A stretch of DNA of 64,000 nt from contig JBAIAA010000074.1 in the NCBI GenBank assembly GCA_037893245.1, forward strand, positions 3,906,001 to 3,970,000, given 5' to 3'. The DNA is from Crossaster papposus. Lineage: Eukaryota > Echinodermata > Asteroidea > Velatida > Solasteridae. The notes below the pieces were generated by a model. The model was given only the letters and a program-made list of their open reading frames with translations, was not told the origin of the DNA and did not search any database. Shown piece after piece: positions 36,701 to 51,700 of this stretch (positions are counted from its first letter, which is position 1; every line of letters begins with the position of its first letter). The position numbers and the translations under genes were made by a program.

Positions 36701-39700
36701 GAGGTTCTTTATCTAAAGCACGCAGCTTGATTGGTTCTGACAGAATGTTTTATCACATTAACTGAATCATGCCGATAACATAAAAAAAAAATACCACAAA
36801 TTCTGTTAACAGTTCTGGAATCAAAATTACTGTTGCAGCCTGTTAAGATCAGTTGCTGGAAGACTGGGCTAGGGGCAGTATCATCCATTTCGTTAAAGAA
36901 ACTCACGTCAATGCAACTTACTTTTGAAAATGTCAATAGGTGAAATAATTAGTGGGTTCAGATTACGAAGTGTTGAGGAGACACAAGAATTTGCAAAACT
37001 GCTGCGAACAAATTAACATGCAACTTTCTAGGGAACTGACCTGATTTTATACAATATATACAAAATACAATTTTTTCTCTGTCTATGAAGTCTAGGTTTT
37101 TGCTGTAAATTTCTGCAAATTTAACACGAGGAGATAAGTATAGAGGGGCTGCAGGCGTTGTCACTGATGTCAACCTACACAAAAAATGGGGGGGGGGGGG
37201 GGGGGGGGGGGAGAGAAGGAGAAAGATACCCTTTCAAGAGATGCTGTCAATAAACCAAAGCATACACGAACTTGAATAGAAGTCAGTTCCAACCAAATCG
37301 TATCTGCACGCTCCAATACAAGCCTCCTTTCTGGCTGAGCTAAACTATTCCCTGGTTTTGTCTGCGATGGACAGACGGCTTGGGAGCCCAGAAAAAAAGC
37401 ATTTTCTAGTTTTCCTATTTTTCTAACAATAACCTGAGATACCTTACTGACTAGCTACCACCCCCCCCCCCCCCCCCCCAGGGGGATTAGTTTGAAGCTG
37501 AACATGTGACATGGGCAGAGAGAGGGGAGAAGTCTTCCAGTCCTTGTTCCTGTGTTTGAATTTGATGGCAGACGACTTTTGACGCAAGAAACCAACAAAT
37601 TCCTCTGCCCATAAACAAGTCAAAAGGGGGAAAGACACAACACATACTACTAAAGTGTCTGGTTGAGTTGCTTACAAACCTTATTTTATAACAATTTATT
37701 ATAAAAAAAAAATCTGGGAAAAAACTACATAACCACAAATGATAATTTTAAGACAGTTTTAATCATAAACATTCTGAGCTTGTTAGTTATTGAACTAATC
37801 CTTGCACCTTCTGTTCACTGACTTATCAGCAAATATGCTCTTTCTGGTTTTGCAACAAACCGATTTAAAAACACTTTATCAAATGGTTGCTCAATTTCTT
37901 TTAGAGGGGAGTCACAAAAGTCTGTTGCACAAAAGGTCATTCATCCTATGATCCAATTTGGCTGGCAAGACCACAAATCATAAACCTTCTGAAAAAATTC
38001 ACCCCTTAAATCCTTTTCACGCCTTTTGTTTCGTTTTTTTTTTCTTTGGGAAAAAAAGTTTGACTCAAACTCCAGTCTAAGCCCATGCCTGTTAAATTAT
38101 AAACTTTAGAAGTAGGTCACTCTCCTACAAAAAAACAGAGAAAGTACTCTGTGTCGACGACGGACTTACCTTTGGTTTGTTTGATGAGATATTCCATTGA
38201 TTCATTGTATCTGGCTATCATGTTGACGTGTTCCATCATGACGGCTGAACGAACCCTCTCCCATTCATGAGAAAGCTGGCAATCAATCAATACAACAAAT
38301 ATATTAAACAAAATTCGGAGACCAGATCTTGAAACCGATTCTGAATTTACTTTTTTAGTGCAGTTAACTTTGAGAAATAGCAGACTGGCTAAATCGATCT
38401 TATTACTAGGTACAAAATCTACATGTAATTGTGACCCACTTAACAAAAAGGGGTATTAAAGGGATCGTATACGTTTGGTAATTACTCCAAAAATTAATGG
38501 CAATAAAAACTTACTTGATAAGAAGTACAGCAGCTTTGGATAGTATAAGGCATTTTTAGAAACTTTTCACTTCGAAGTACTGCGGTTATGAAAAAAGATA
38601 TCACTTTTTATCCCAAAAAATTTGAATCAGAGAAGCGTTACTGCAGTGATGTTTCTCAGACTGTGTATTCCAATGCAGATTATTCTTCCTGCGTGGAAAT
38701 AACCGCACCCGATTTTTGGCAATATCTCAAAATCGCTACCACCTTTTAAAATGAAATGTTTACAGGTTAGTTTTAGGGTATATATAACTACATAGGATTG
38801 AAACAAACAATGGGTTCCAATTACCAAACGTATACGATCCCTTCAAGTCGCGCTGTTCATTGTCATGTAAGAGCCCAATCAACATTGACAGAGTGAACAT
38901 TTCATCAAAAAGTGATTTTCATTTTTTGTCATGAATGACATCTTTAATACCTACAGTTTCAGGTTTTATTGAAAGAAATGTTGATTTTGATGAATAAAGT
39001 GGAAAAAAAAACGACCATTATGTGTGCATTGTTCTGTTGTACTACAACAGAGCCAACTATTTCAAAGCCTGTTTTCTCAATTGTGTAATTTGAACTCCAA
39101 GGAAGTTATCAATATGTAAATACGTCATATCTCAAATATGGGAGAGGCTATGGAGCTCTATTATAAACCAAATGAAAGGTTACGTTGTGGGCTTTCCAAC
39201 TTTGTATACAACTCAATTTCACATGACATAATACCCCTTTTCCTATAGCGAGTCACAATTGTGAAATATTTTTGGGTGGAAACATTTAATTATTACTGTT
39301 GATTTTCAATATACAAGTTTTGGTTTGGAACCTGCAGAAAATATTGCGACTTGTAACTCGATGTGTTGGGTAACATTTAACATTTAGATGTTTCATTTAT
39401 CTCACAAAGTAACAAAATCTACAAACTCAACTGCTTTAACATTTCATGGTTTTTTTTACACTAAGCACAAGAGACATATTACTCAGCAAACACAGGGTAC
39501 CAGCCAAACTGTAGCATGGTCCATTATTCATCACTGGTACTCGGTGATATTTTTGAAAGCACAACAATTTGGTGTGCAATTAATATTGTCCACTTTGAAG
39601 TTTGTTCTGAAATCAATTCAAACAGATTTCCCTAATATAAGAAATAAATCAGAAATATTCATACATGTACATGCTGCAAATAAATACTACGGTACTTACA

Positions 39701-42700
39701 TCTTTGAACATGTTTAGTTCCTCCAGTTTGCGCTTTTCTTCTTGCAAGTAAATTTTTCTGTAAGAAAACATTGATATTTGTTTCGGTAAAAAAAAGCATT
39801 CGGCAGTCAACATAATATGTGACCTGTCACCACAAAATGAGAGTAAAGTCGGAAAAATGAAAAATTGAGATATTGGTATTTTCAAATTCTTAAGAAAGAG
39901 AGCTTTCCAATGGTACATAACACTTGGGGGTTTTGCGATAAATATTTTTTACAGCGCTCTAGAAAGTTATGGGTTTCACAAAACGTGTTTGTGAGTAAAG
40001 TTACTTTAAACATCTTAAACAAAACACCAAAAATATTACGAAACAGGACAAGTAAGGTTCGGTTGAGGATAGCAGCGACTATGTTCTAATCATTATTTCT
40101 TTTTGAAATCACCTCAAAAATGACCACCCCTTCATATTTTGACTTTAGATGGCCATATCTCCGAATCACATAGTGCGACTTTACTCTCATTTTGTGGTGA
40201 CAGGTCACATATACCTGTACCTAATGTGAAAACCGGCTTGTTGACAAACAAGTGATCCATCGCCTTTTACCCAAAGTCGATCCCTAAATGTTGTGTTTTA
40301 TTAATGACTTCAAATGACTTTTAAAGGTAGGATACATCATTGGTAATTGCTTGAATTATCATGAATGGGTGGATTTTGGTGGTTGCATTTTATAGTAAAT
40401 ATTGTTTAACTGACCTCTCCAAAGTTGTACAATCATAGATGCTGAGAAAAGCAAGAACAAAACGGCATTCGTTTTCAACCGGCGGCAGGCAGTGGTTCTT
40501 ACATGTACGTTGTTTTTGTTTTTTTTCGTTTTCTAGATCCGATGAATTGTTTCTTCCCACCCAAGGGTCACTGCATCTTTTGTCTAGAAGTGATCACCCA
40601 CTGCCGTTAGTGCAGGCATATTCAGTTACATGGTCCTCACCCAAACTTGCTCCTTGCTCAATATTCCTGACGCCAATTTCATAAAATGTGTAAGCACAAA
40701 GATTTGCTTAGCACAAAAATTTGCTTAGCACAAAAATTTGCTTAGCACAAAAAAGTCTTGCTTAGTAAAAACAGGTTACCAAAACTCCATGTGGTTTCAT
40801 GCTAAGCAAAAACCAGCTGAATAACAGTCGCAAACAATAAACACCACTTGGAAATTTGGTTTGTAACCCAGCTTTTGCCAAGAAAGAATGTTCATGCTAA
40901 GAAATTTTGCTTACACGTTCTATACAATTGGCCCCTGGTCTACAAATTAACCCTACGGCCAGGGTTGTAGCTACGCTGGCCGGCGCCCGGCCGGTGCTAG
41001 CCGGCATTCAACATCACCGGCCGGCACTCGGGGTAAAAATGAAGCTTGCCGGCCGGCACAAATTTTGCTAAATTATACGCGATTTTGTACTTTTTGCTGC
41101 ATCGCATCGCATCGCAATTTTGTACGTGTCCATCTGTATGCTGCATACCGCAATCGCTGATGCACTGGCCGCATTATATGCATGCACCACCACCGTGTAA
41201 GACATGTAAAAGTGCTCGCAGGTTTTACGGTTCTCAGACAAAAATATTCTGACTAATATTTCTGGTTCATTAGGTCAGGGAATCAAACTATCCGATGTTG
41301 CGACGTTATGTCGTTTTGTTTTATTCAACCATAGAGGGCGTGCTATCATCCAACTGGGCAGCTTGCCGTGGCTAGGCTATGTACGTACATAGATGCATTG
41401 ATGCACGTATGTACACATTACTCAGTTGGCCCGCGAGTGCGCGCGCTCCTTGTTCTTGCAGCAGAATGAGCTCATACTACCGGCTCTCAGCCTGAAAACA
41501 GCCGGCACTAAAATAATTCTAGCTACAACCCTGCCTACGGCACACCTTACGTAAAACTCACAGGATCTGCTGAGGAATGTTGAAGTTAAGCCTGGTCTCC
41601 AGCATGGTCTCCTGCACCTGTACCATGGCGGTGCTGTCGCTGTTAGGAAAGCGGTACGTCTTACTGCAAGGGTTACACAGCAGGCTCTTAATGTAGGTGT
41701 TACGGACTAGCGAGGGGGTACGTCGAAGCTTCTCGGGGTGCGGCGAGTAAACCTGAAAGACAATTTTCTCGTTGAAATAAGGACGGCATAGTGTTGTCTG
41801 TCAGTGGTTAGATTATTCTGCATGGATCTACCTTGTGCAGTAGTACCTCCTTACTGGTTGAAGAAAGAGAGGCAGTCAAAGAGAGATCGGCGGGTGAAGA
41901 GCCAATACATTGTTTTCAATTGGTCACCATCTTGCTTTGCGACAGTACCGGTACCCTGATCCACACTGTGCACATACAATATATGCGTGTACAAACCTCG
42001 CTATCCTTGTGTGGACTTGCTAACAAAAGATGTCCACACTTTACACAAACCTGAAACCTTCTGTGGACTTGGCCAAGTCCACACAAGGTTTCCCTTCTTG
42101 GATAAAGAACGCTATAGGTGAAACCGGATAGGGTTACATATAGAAAAATTGAAGAGGATTATCCTACGGTAGGGTATAACAGTCACAAATTTGGATTGAA
42201 AAAACTTCATGGTTTGAGAAATATTAGTATTTGGTGAATTTTGATTGGTGTCCACACAGAGATGGTAAGGTTCGCATAATTGAACTAGTGGGGTGCATGC
42301 CCCACCAACGAAGGCACTGTTGCTAGGCAAATGGCGCCCTCTTGGTCACGCACAGAGCTAACAACCCTAGTCACCACAGTGACCTAGTTTGACAGCACTG
42401 TCGGGGTCGCCTGATTAACAGTCAAGATGTAATTGGTCAATGTGCAGTGTCAGAGTGGCCAATAGGAGTCCACTACTAGGACATAAAAGTCAATGTTCAG
42501 GTTTTGTTCATAAATGTTAAGGGAAACTTTAAAAGGGCACCAAGCCTTTTGAAAAGAGGCTGACTCTACTACGGTATAATCAATTCCACACAATTATATT
42601 CAATTCCTTTTTTTGATATATCCCCTAATAACAATTAAAGGCCAAGTTAAATCCCCAAAACCTCCGGTGACGATACAAAAAGGACTGAATTTGGATTTTA

Positions 42701-45700
42701 TTTAAGATAGATAATTTGGAAAGCAGACTCCGTCTGATACTCGGGATGGTCTTAAAACTGATCATCGAACGAGGGTGGGGTTCAATTGCAAGTGACAGCC
42801 TGGTGACTCCCTACAGGAAATGGCTGTGCTAATTGAAGCCTTTGTCACGACAAACCAAAGGCCGTCGATATAGAGCGGCAGGTTGATGAGGGACTTACGT
42901 GGTTGGTGGTGGGCTTGTCTCTCTTGTTGACAGCTTGGGGTTTAGCTTCTGCATTGTCAAGCTGAAATGAGCAGCAAAGGACTGAATTTGAAAACGGTAC
43001 AATGTTGTAGAAAAAAGGTTAGATTTGTAGGGGAATAAAAAAAATCAACAATTTATTATGCAGGTTTTCTTAAGAACTTTCAACTATGGTAAATCCAAAA
43101 TATATTTTGATAGACTATCAGATTTGAAACAGCCAGCTGACCCCGGCTAGCTCATTAGTCGAGAGTTTAAGGCCGTGTCCGAAATGCCGTCTAGAGCTAC
43201 AGCTAAGGCTACAACGTCACAACAATCTAGCCGTAAAAGAAGTTGTCTAGCTCAGGCAAAACAAAATGGCGGCAGCACTAACGTTAATTTTGGAGCAAAT
43301 TTTTGTTTATTTTTCAATGATAGTGCATTGAACAGATCAACATATACGTCAATATCATCAGGTATTTTGACTGGCTGTAATAAAACATTGCGTAACATCT
43401 AGCAGACGATAATTGTTGTAAATTCTTACATCGTAATTTTGCAAATATTTTTTCAAGCATCGCTTGGGGGTGCAATAACTAGCCGTAGGCTCTGCCGTAG
43501 CCACGTGCAAATTCCATTTGCCTTAGCGCCTACGTAGACAGCTGTAGCTGTAGACGTAGACCGTAGCTCTAGACACCCAGTTCGGACACGGCCTTAGACT
43601 CTGCACAAGAAAGCAGAAGGTCGTGGGTTCAAGTCCCACCTGAGTGATTTTTTTCTCTCAATATCTATTACCGGTAGGACAACGCTGATTATACAGTTTA
43701 TAAAAAAAAATCTGTAAAGGGCAAAATTCAACTTTGAATTTCCATCACCCCCAACACAATGTCCATCTTATAAACACAAATATTTGTTCTTGTGTGCTGA
43801 GGCTGAAATCCTTAAAGTTGTCTACACAAAATGTTAGAGCCATTTGTGAGCCATCTTGAAGCTACATGTACGTGCATCTTGGCTACCATCTTGGGTTCCT
43901 CCAAAGCGATATGCAGTATAGTGCAGTGTTTTTACTGGGATAACATGCAGTAAGTATTTATTAAGGTTAAATTTGCCCTCACGGTTTTGCTCCTATTTTT
44001 GGACGGATTTAGCAATAAACAATAATTAGTATACTATTTAAAGGAAGTCATCATAAACTGGGTTTAAAAAAAACCACCAAGTTATACCACAGCCGCCCAC
44101 GTATGGATCAGAATAGATGACTTCGCCCAGTGTGATTTTGTAACAGCCCAAACCCAAAATAAACCGCACGTGACGCACGCATCATTTTTAAATAAATCTA
44201 AAATCCCTAGGCTCAACCTGCAATTTATGAATTTCTCAAGGGCACAATGAGTAAGTCTGCCCTATAAAATCTGCATGATTTAGGCTTTTTAATAAATTCC
44301 TTGTTATACTCTCTTCAGGCAAGTTGCAATAAACAATCCCTGAACCAGTTCAACAATGCTTTCCTGTATATTTTGGCAATAGGCCAGTTGCAGAGCTCAC
44401 GTCAGTCTTAAGCATCTTGGCAGATGCCATACTGCCTAAGCCTGACCAGCCACGATGAAATGAAAAGTATCCGCTTGCGCATTGTGCGTACTTTGACTAA
44501 CACGGATTTCCTGCCAAATAATGTAAACACCTCAAACAAAATAGCCTCAATTTACTTGATCCACTATGAACAGCCAACCAAATTTTCCTAGATTTTGTCT
44601 AAATTACAAAGTAAGATCAACTTTTAGAGTATTTATACATTTTCTTAACAAGTAACAGGAATTTCCTACTAAATATATCAATTTGTGATCAGAATAGTGC
44701 ACTGTTGTGCTGTGATAATATAAAAAATGACGATATAAATTTAAATATGAATAATAATTTAAACATAAAAAATAAAAAAAAATAAAAAAAAATATATAAA
44801 AAAATAAAAATAAATAAATAAATAATAAAAAATAAAAAAATTAATAAAAAAACCCAAACCCCCCCCCAAAAAAAACCCAGGAAAATTAAATGGACAGACA
44901 CAGAACATCAACCACAGCATGACAACCAGGACAAAGAGACTTAACGACCACGACAACGAGACAAGGAGACTTAGCAGACAGAGCTGGTCAACTAGTTCGC
45001 GCCGAAGGACGTATATACTCGCAAAGTTTTCCCAAGACTCAAAATGGATGACGCATAAACACGTCACGAGCAAGGCTGGAAATTCGTGGGTGTGCTTTCC
45101 GTTCAAAAAAATCCCGCGCTTCGGCTTGGTGATTAGATGTTAAAATAATCCAGGCGCAAAAAATAATATGGACACATAAACAGACTAACAGTAAATAGAC
45201 AAGACACACAATCTGGTTGATCAAAACAGGAAAACATCAAACAAACAAAGTGGAAGGGAGGGTTTCAGGCCAGTAAAATTTACACTAAAGGCGCTTTACA
45301 GAAATACAATAAAAAAAACCAACTAAAATATAAAACAGGCAGATTATGAGAATTTGAGTTATGAGATTTTAAAAGATTTTTCATGAATAAAAAAGTAAAA
45401 GAAAATTAATTAAATTAGTTCATATTAGCTGTGTGATGCAAAAATGGGATGACGTTAAAAGAATGGAAAGTTCAATACTGTGTAAGTATCGTGGTTAGTA
45501 TGTTATTAGTTAGGCTTTACGGAAAGAATGTAGTATCCTGACGCCACTAGCGGTTGTGTACAAAATCTATAAGGAGAGTCAAGAAAGTATTTCCTAACAA
45601 AATGGGAAATGTTTCTCAGTCCCAGATTCAACACCTTTGCAATGATTGACCTTCATTGAGATGATATGAAGAAAAAAGTGGTATCAGGTTGCCTCATTCT

Positions 45701-48700
45701 GTAAGCATATCATGCAACAGGAAAAAGACCATATTCGTGACCGTCCACGACGAAAGGGCTGTAAAGTAGGCATCTTAACGTTTTTTAGAGAAATTAAATC
45801 TACAAGAAAGAAGCTTTAAAATGATGTATTATGTACAAGACATAGTTGGTATTTATGGTTAGCTACAACAAGTAACACTGAATACAATTTTTTTAATTGT
45901 TTTTAACAATTTTTAAAGGTCCTTTTTTCAAAATAAACCCTGGCGACTTTACAGCCCTTCTGTCGTGGATGGTCACATTTATTGAATCCACAAGTTTCTC
46001 CCCAGAGATCCAATTAATGTTGGCCAATTACAATGCCCTGCCAAATCATGCATATCTTTAGCTAATTCAGGACTTACTTCCCACAGCAGAATGGTAATCT
46101 TGCCTCCGACCTGCTTGCCATCAGCACCGTTAATGTCGCGGACCAGCTTGTTATCAGGAGACGTCAAAATGTCACGAAATGAACAGATGACTTGGCCAAT
46201 GGCTGACACCTGATAGACACGTGGTGGACGATGGCGTATGATAGACGATGAACACACAAAGAAAGTGTTGACAAATAAACACATTTTAACTCCAAGTACA
46301 GGTACCTGCCAGACACAGCGCAGTGCATCAGGTAAAAAAGTCTGGTGCACTTTGATGGATTTATGTACATGTGTAGCTGTCAACACTAGTGCATCATTAA
46401 ATACCACAGTCTTAAGCCACGTTCGCATTGGACTTTTTTGGGTAAAACCTACGTAGACTGTTGTCAATTTTAACCAAATTAAATCCAATGCGGACAGGCG
46501 GTAACATTGACAAATTGTCCATTTTACCCTCCGCAACAGTAAGATCTAGAGGCCCAAGCTTCTAGCAGGGGATTTAACACCGTGAACTTTGACAATCACG
46601 TACAGGTGGGTAACATTGACAAATTGTCCATTTTACCCTCCGCAACAGTAAGATCTAGAGGCCCAAGCTTCTAGCAGGGGATTTAACACCGTGAACTTTG
46701 ACAATCACGTACGGTAACTTTTGACAATATAAAGTCCAATGCGAACGCGGCTCAAAACTGAGAGTTAATCCCCAATGTGGCGCTTTCTTATCCCGCCAAC
46801 TGCAACTGGATAGATGCTGCATTATAATTTGTGAATTTAAGGCTAATAATATGATCATGTTTCTACAAAATAAATATTGATTTAACAAGTATGAAACTTT
46901 GATTTAATGGTGTATGGAAGCAGCAATCAACAAAGGTACAATTTGTTTATGCCTGATACTTAAGCGGTGGTCAAATCTTACGGTCACGAACGTAGTTAAA
47001 CGTAGTTTATTTGAACGTACATGTAGTAGACCGTGGTAGATCGAAGTAGACCGTGGTAGATCGTAGTTGACCGTAGTAGACCGTAGTGCGACCGTACTGT
47101 GATCGTAGTGTCGTGGTTACATGTACTACGGTCAACTATGGTCCACACTGCGGTCAACTAGGGTCAACTAGGGTCAACTAGGGTCAACTACGTATATACT
47201 AGGCTCACAGTACGGTATAGGCATTCAAGGTGAACGTAGAAATATTTTACACATGTTGAAAACGTTTGGGCTAACTACGGCCATATCATGGCTTTCCTCA
47301 AGGTCTACAATGTAAGTAAGTTCAGAACTACGGTCCACTACGTTTAACTACGTTTAACTACATGTACGTTTAACTACGTTTAACTACGACTTCTAGGGTC
47401 TACTACGGTCAACTACGGTCACAACATACTACGTTCAACTACGTTCATGACCGTAAGATGTGACCACCGCTTTAGTGACTTTACTGCACATATAAAATAC
47501 AACAAAAGGAATAAACAAAACTACTGGTACATAGTTTATATCAATCCAAGTTTGAACCTAAACAAAGATTCAAAGGTTTAAGATTATCTAGAGGAGAAGC
47601 TCAGAAACTTTAGAAAAAGTTTGAAAAGTGAAATGCGTATCTGCGTCCATGTAGAGAACAACTCTGCAGATGTGATGAGGTGAAAATGGATTTGTATTAA
47701 TACTTGATGCTATGAATGACATGACTTTATTTGTGAAATGTTTAAACCATAGAGCTATATTAAATTACTAGAGCGCTAACTCTTCATTCTTACGCGCGGA
47801 GATACTTTGTATCCGTTCTGCGCGCAGACATTTTTTAAAATCATGTGCGTGTTGTAGAACATAATACAAATGGATGGATTTAATTTTGAAAGTGTACCCT
47901 AAATGCAACGCGCGTGCAATTAGAACAGACGTAAACAACTTACGCGCATCATGCCAGTTAAATACAAGTTACGGCAAAATCATCTGCAGCGCGCGGATAC
48001 GCACGCGCATTTGCGCTGTTTGCGCTCATATGCTAATCATTCGTTTCGGTTTTGGGTGTATCGGCTTCGATAACGCACTGTATAGAATACAAACGCAGAT
48101 ATGCAAATAGCCGTATAAAAGCCGTACAAAATATTGTGTTTTCCATAGGTTTGTGCACAAACATGGATGCGCCCAGCAGTGCTCTAGTAATATAATAAGC
48201 TCTATGGTTTAAACATAGAAATAAATACCAATAAAGCTAAAACTTTGCGAGTAGATAGATTACCTTGAATACTATTTCTTCCTGCATTTAAACACAATCA
48301 CAAACAAATTAAATTCCTTTTGTTATGAACAGATAAAAAGGTGAAAGTTATTTCCTGTAATAGCTAAACTTGTGTTGGAAAAAACAACACTTTTGTACAA
48401 TCTAAAATAGCTACATGTATTGCAAATCCTTAAAACCACCAGAATATAAATGAAAAAAAAGAGGAGAAGTTTGAACTTTTAAATCTGAGCACAATTCCTG
48501 CAAACTGTAAGCTTACCGTATGCATGTTCCGGTCCTGGACTTCATAGACATTTGCCCGTAGTCTTGTGATGACGGAAATATTCCGAGTGGTCTCAAAGGA
48601 GACAGTGGTCAGAAAGAACGGGCTGCAATCCCGGCTGATGATCTCCGTCTGACCGCTTTTAGACCACCGCGTGTCTGGTGGCGTGACACAGCTGACCGAC

Positions 48701-51700
48701 ACAAAGGTGCTTGGGGCCTCGCCAAAGCTGTTCTTAGGCAGGTCCGTGCAGGCTGAAGGATCAAACAAAAATTTAAATGTGTTGTGGGGAGATTTGTTTG
48801 TGAGGCATCCAAAAATTTATATTATATATCTGGATTATGCAGAACAAGAGCTTTCCAATGGTATACAACACTGTGGGGTACTGAGTTCAGTAATAGAAAT
48901 ATGTGACCCGCTCTGCAAAAATGAAATGTCGGAAAATACATTTGTACGTAAAGGGCCGTTTATTGTCTCAGAGGTGATTTTTCTTTCAACAAATATAATT
49001 TTTGTTTTAATGCATTTTGGTTTCTCCGACACCTATATTTTCAGATCTGATCGATTGAAAAGATTGTTTTGATCCCTAAATTAAATTTAATACAGGTTTT
49101 GTCATTCTCTTACCATAGCATCTGATGAAGCACTACAATTGTAAATCTCATTTCTTCTCAAAGACATTTTGAATATAACTGAGAAAAAGCAAATTTCCTA
49201 AAATTGTAAAAGACCAATGCATTACACTACAGAGTTCTGCCATATATCAAATGAAAGCTTATTTCCTCCTTTTTCTGACCAACTGTAAAATTGAAAAAAA
49301 ACACATTTTTAACACATCAGACTCATTTTTGCAGAGTGGGTCACATATAGACCAGCAACTTACTTTAATTGTTAAAACTGATTCTTGAGAAAATGGCATT
49401 TAAAAAAATCCTACAGTTGTGTTACAATGATAAGATAAAATAGATTTCACAGATTTTTACCGAACAACAAAATTTAAGAAAGGTAAAACGGGACTAACAG
49501 ATTGACCTGAAATCTCTGAAAATGTCATGTTTTGGATTGTTTACCTAAATCCTATTTCAAACATCTGGTTAAAAAAAACCCAACCTAATGTCTGACCGTT
49601 CCCAAGAAAAGACAACAAAAATACATGTTGTTTATGTTTTTGACGGGACGGACATTTTGGGGTCTCCGTAGACACATTTCCGGCCGTCATGGAATAATCA
49701 CGGGCTGTATCTTGGTAACAGACTGATGCCGCAAATAGTGCATTGAATTCACAACCGATATCACACTGGGAATTAAGGTTCCATGCCACCGTAGCATCCT
49801 AACAAAACCTAGACATGACATTCGTCGTTTTCAAAACTATTTGAAATTAAATCGCGTATAGAATACGGGCAGGTGAAGCACGCACAAGAGGACGCACACT
49901 TGCATTATTACGCGTAAAATAGAATTCAAACTGTGTGTTCTGAGAATGTCTGCGAGGTACAATATAGTAGGCACACACGTTTTCAAAGGACAAAATTTGG
50001 TTCTACAAAATAGCGACCTGTTATTTGTCAGGAAATTAAAACCATGCAACTTTTTGGATTAGTTATATTCGACCTTAAAACAAACTTCCCAGCCATATCC
50101 ATTTAATTTGTATACATGTACATGAAATGTGCCCCTTTATGGTTCACACGAAAACAAAAAATTTGACCATCCCCTTCCAATTTTGGACTGTCCTGTTCTG
50201 CAAAATTTTCGACTTTACTATCATTTTATGGTGACAGGTCACATTTGTATTCTCTGTAATTTTCTATTTTTTTAGGGGATAGGACGTAACGGACCAATGC
50301 ATTGGCAAGTAAATAAAAGCCGTGTCTGAATATTTGGCCACGGCTTAAAACTGCAAGAATCTATAGTAGTGGCTGCAGCCACTACTATAGAACCCTATGG
50401 TATTTCAAGCTGCAGCTGCTCCCATAGACTCGTGTGTTATTTCAAGATATAACCGAGTAATTCAGACATGGCTTACAATGTACTGCTACCGGTACATGTA
50501 CAGTACTTACATATTGACATCTCCAATATGGATTCTGACACCGAGTCGCCGGGGTCAGTCCGACACATGACCCCATGCCTCTCTTCGTCAATCGGGTCCT
50601 GTCCCGTCCGGGCCATCAGCCGACTGCGCAGATTCTGGAGCTGACTGCGCAGATTCTCGTAACTGGCCGACTGCAAGAGCGCCACCCACTCGTCGCGTAG
50701 CTCAGCCGAATGCGCGGCAAAATACTGGTTGTGTTCTTCTCCGATGTACTCTGCATTTGAGAAAAAAAAAGAGAATGTTCAGTGAAGTTTAGTCATTTTT
50801 TTTTTGGTGACATAGAATTTTGTTTTGTGCAAGATGGATCCTGGTAATCATCTGTGCAAGCAAATGCTGACAAAGTATATGTTAATGTTATGACTTCAGA
50901 ATCATTGTGGCTCATGGCCCGTGTCTTGTACCTGGGGCCAATTTCATAAAACTGCTAACCAAACAGAAATGCCAAGCATGAACAATTTTGTTGGTAAAAC
51001 AAAAGGTGTTACAAACCAAATTTTCAAGGGATTGTTTTTTACTGCTAATCAGCTGACTTTTCGCTTAACATAAAAAGCACATGTAATGGCTGGTACCGGT
51101 AATCTGTATTTATTGAGCAAAACCTATTTGTGCTAAGCAAATCCTTGTGCCTAGCAGCTTCATGAAATTGGCCCCTGATGAACGAGTCACCCAGAAGGAT
51201 TTGCAGTTTTGAAATGAAATCAAATTATGACAATGAAATCACAGATGACTTAACGATTCTGACAAAAACAGCGGTACACAATATAAATCAATATTTATGC
51301 TCAGGTCTTTGGTAAACATTGGCACAAATTTGATTGCATTCACAGACTAGAATTTCCTGAGGTCTGTTTCTTCCTTGTACCATAATGTATATTCCTTGGG
51401 ACTTTAAAAATGTAAAATCATCGAGCATGGCGAGTTTCCTGGTATGAAAAAGGCAAAAGGTCACAATATACCGTACATACCGGTACATGTTTATTCACAT
51501 ACAGAGCATTAACTAGAGAGAAACTGCTTGTTCTGTTGATATCAAAGAATTCAAATTTCAGACGTGTACGATCAACAGTCAATACAGACACAACAAAATT
51601 CCCTACCTGAACTACATGTACATGTACATACCGGTACATGTGTACAATTAATGTTGGTTTGTAGTCATGTTTGTACAATCAGGTACATGTACATACATTT

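Noticed and set aside
44689-45106. Apparent multi-pass membrane protein (Phe/Ile/Leu-rich frames)
   Set aside because: Translation of an A-rich simple repeat on the opposite strand.
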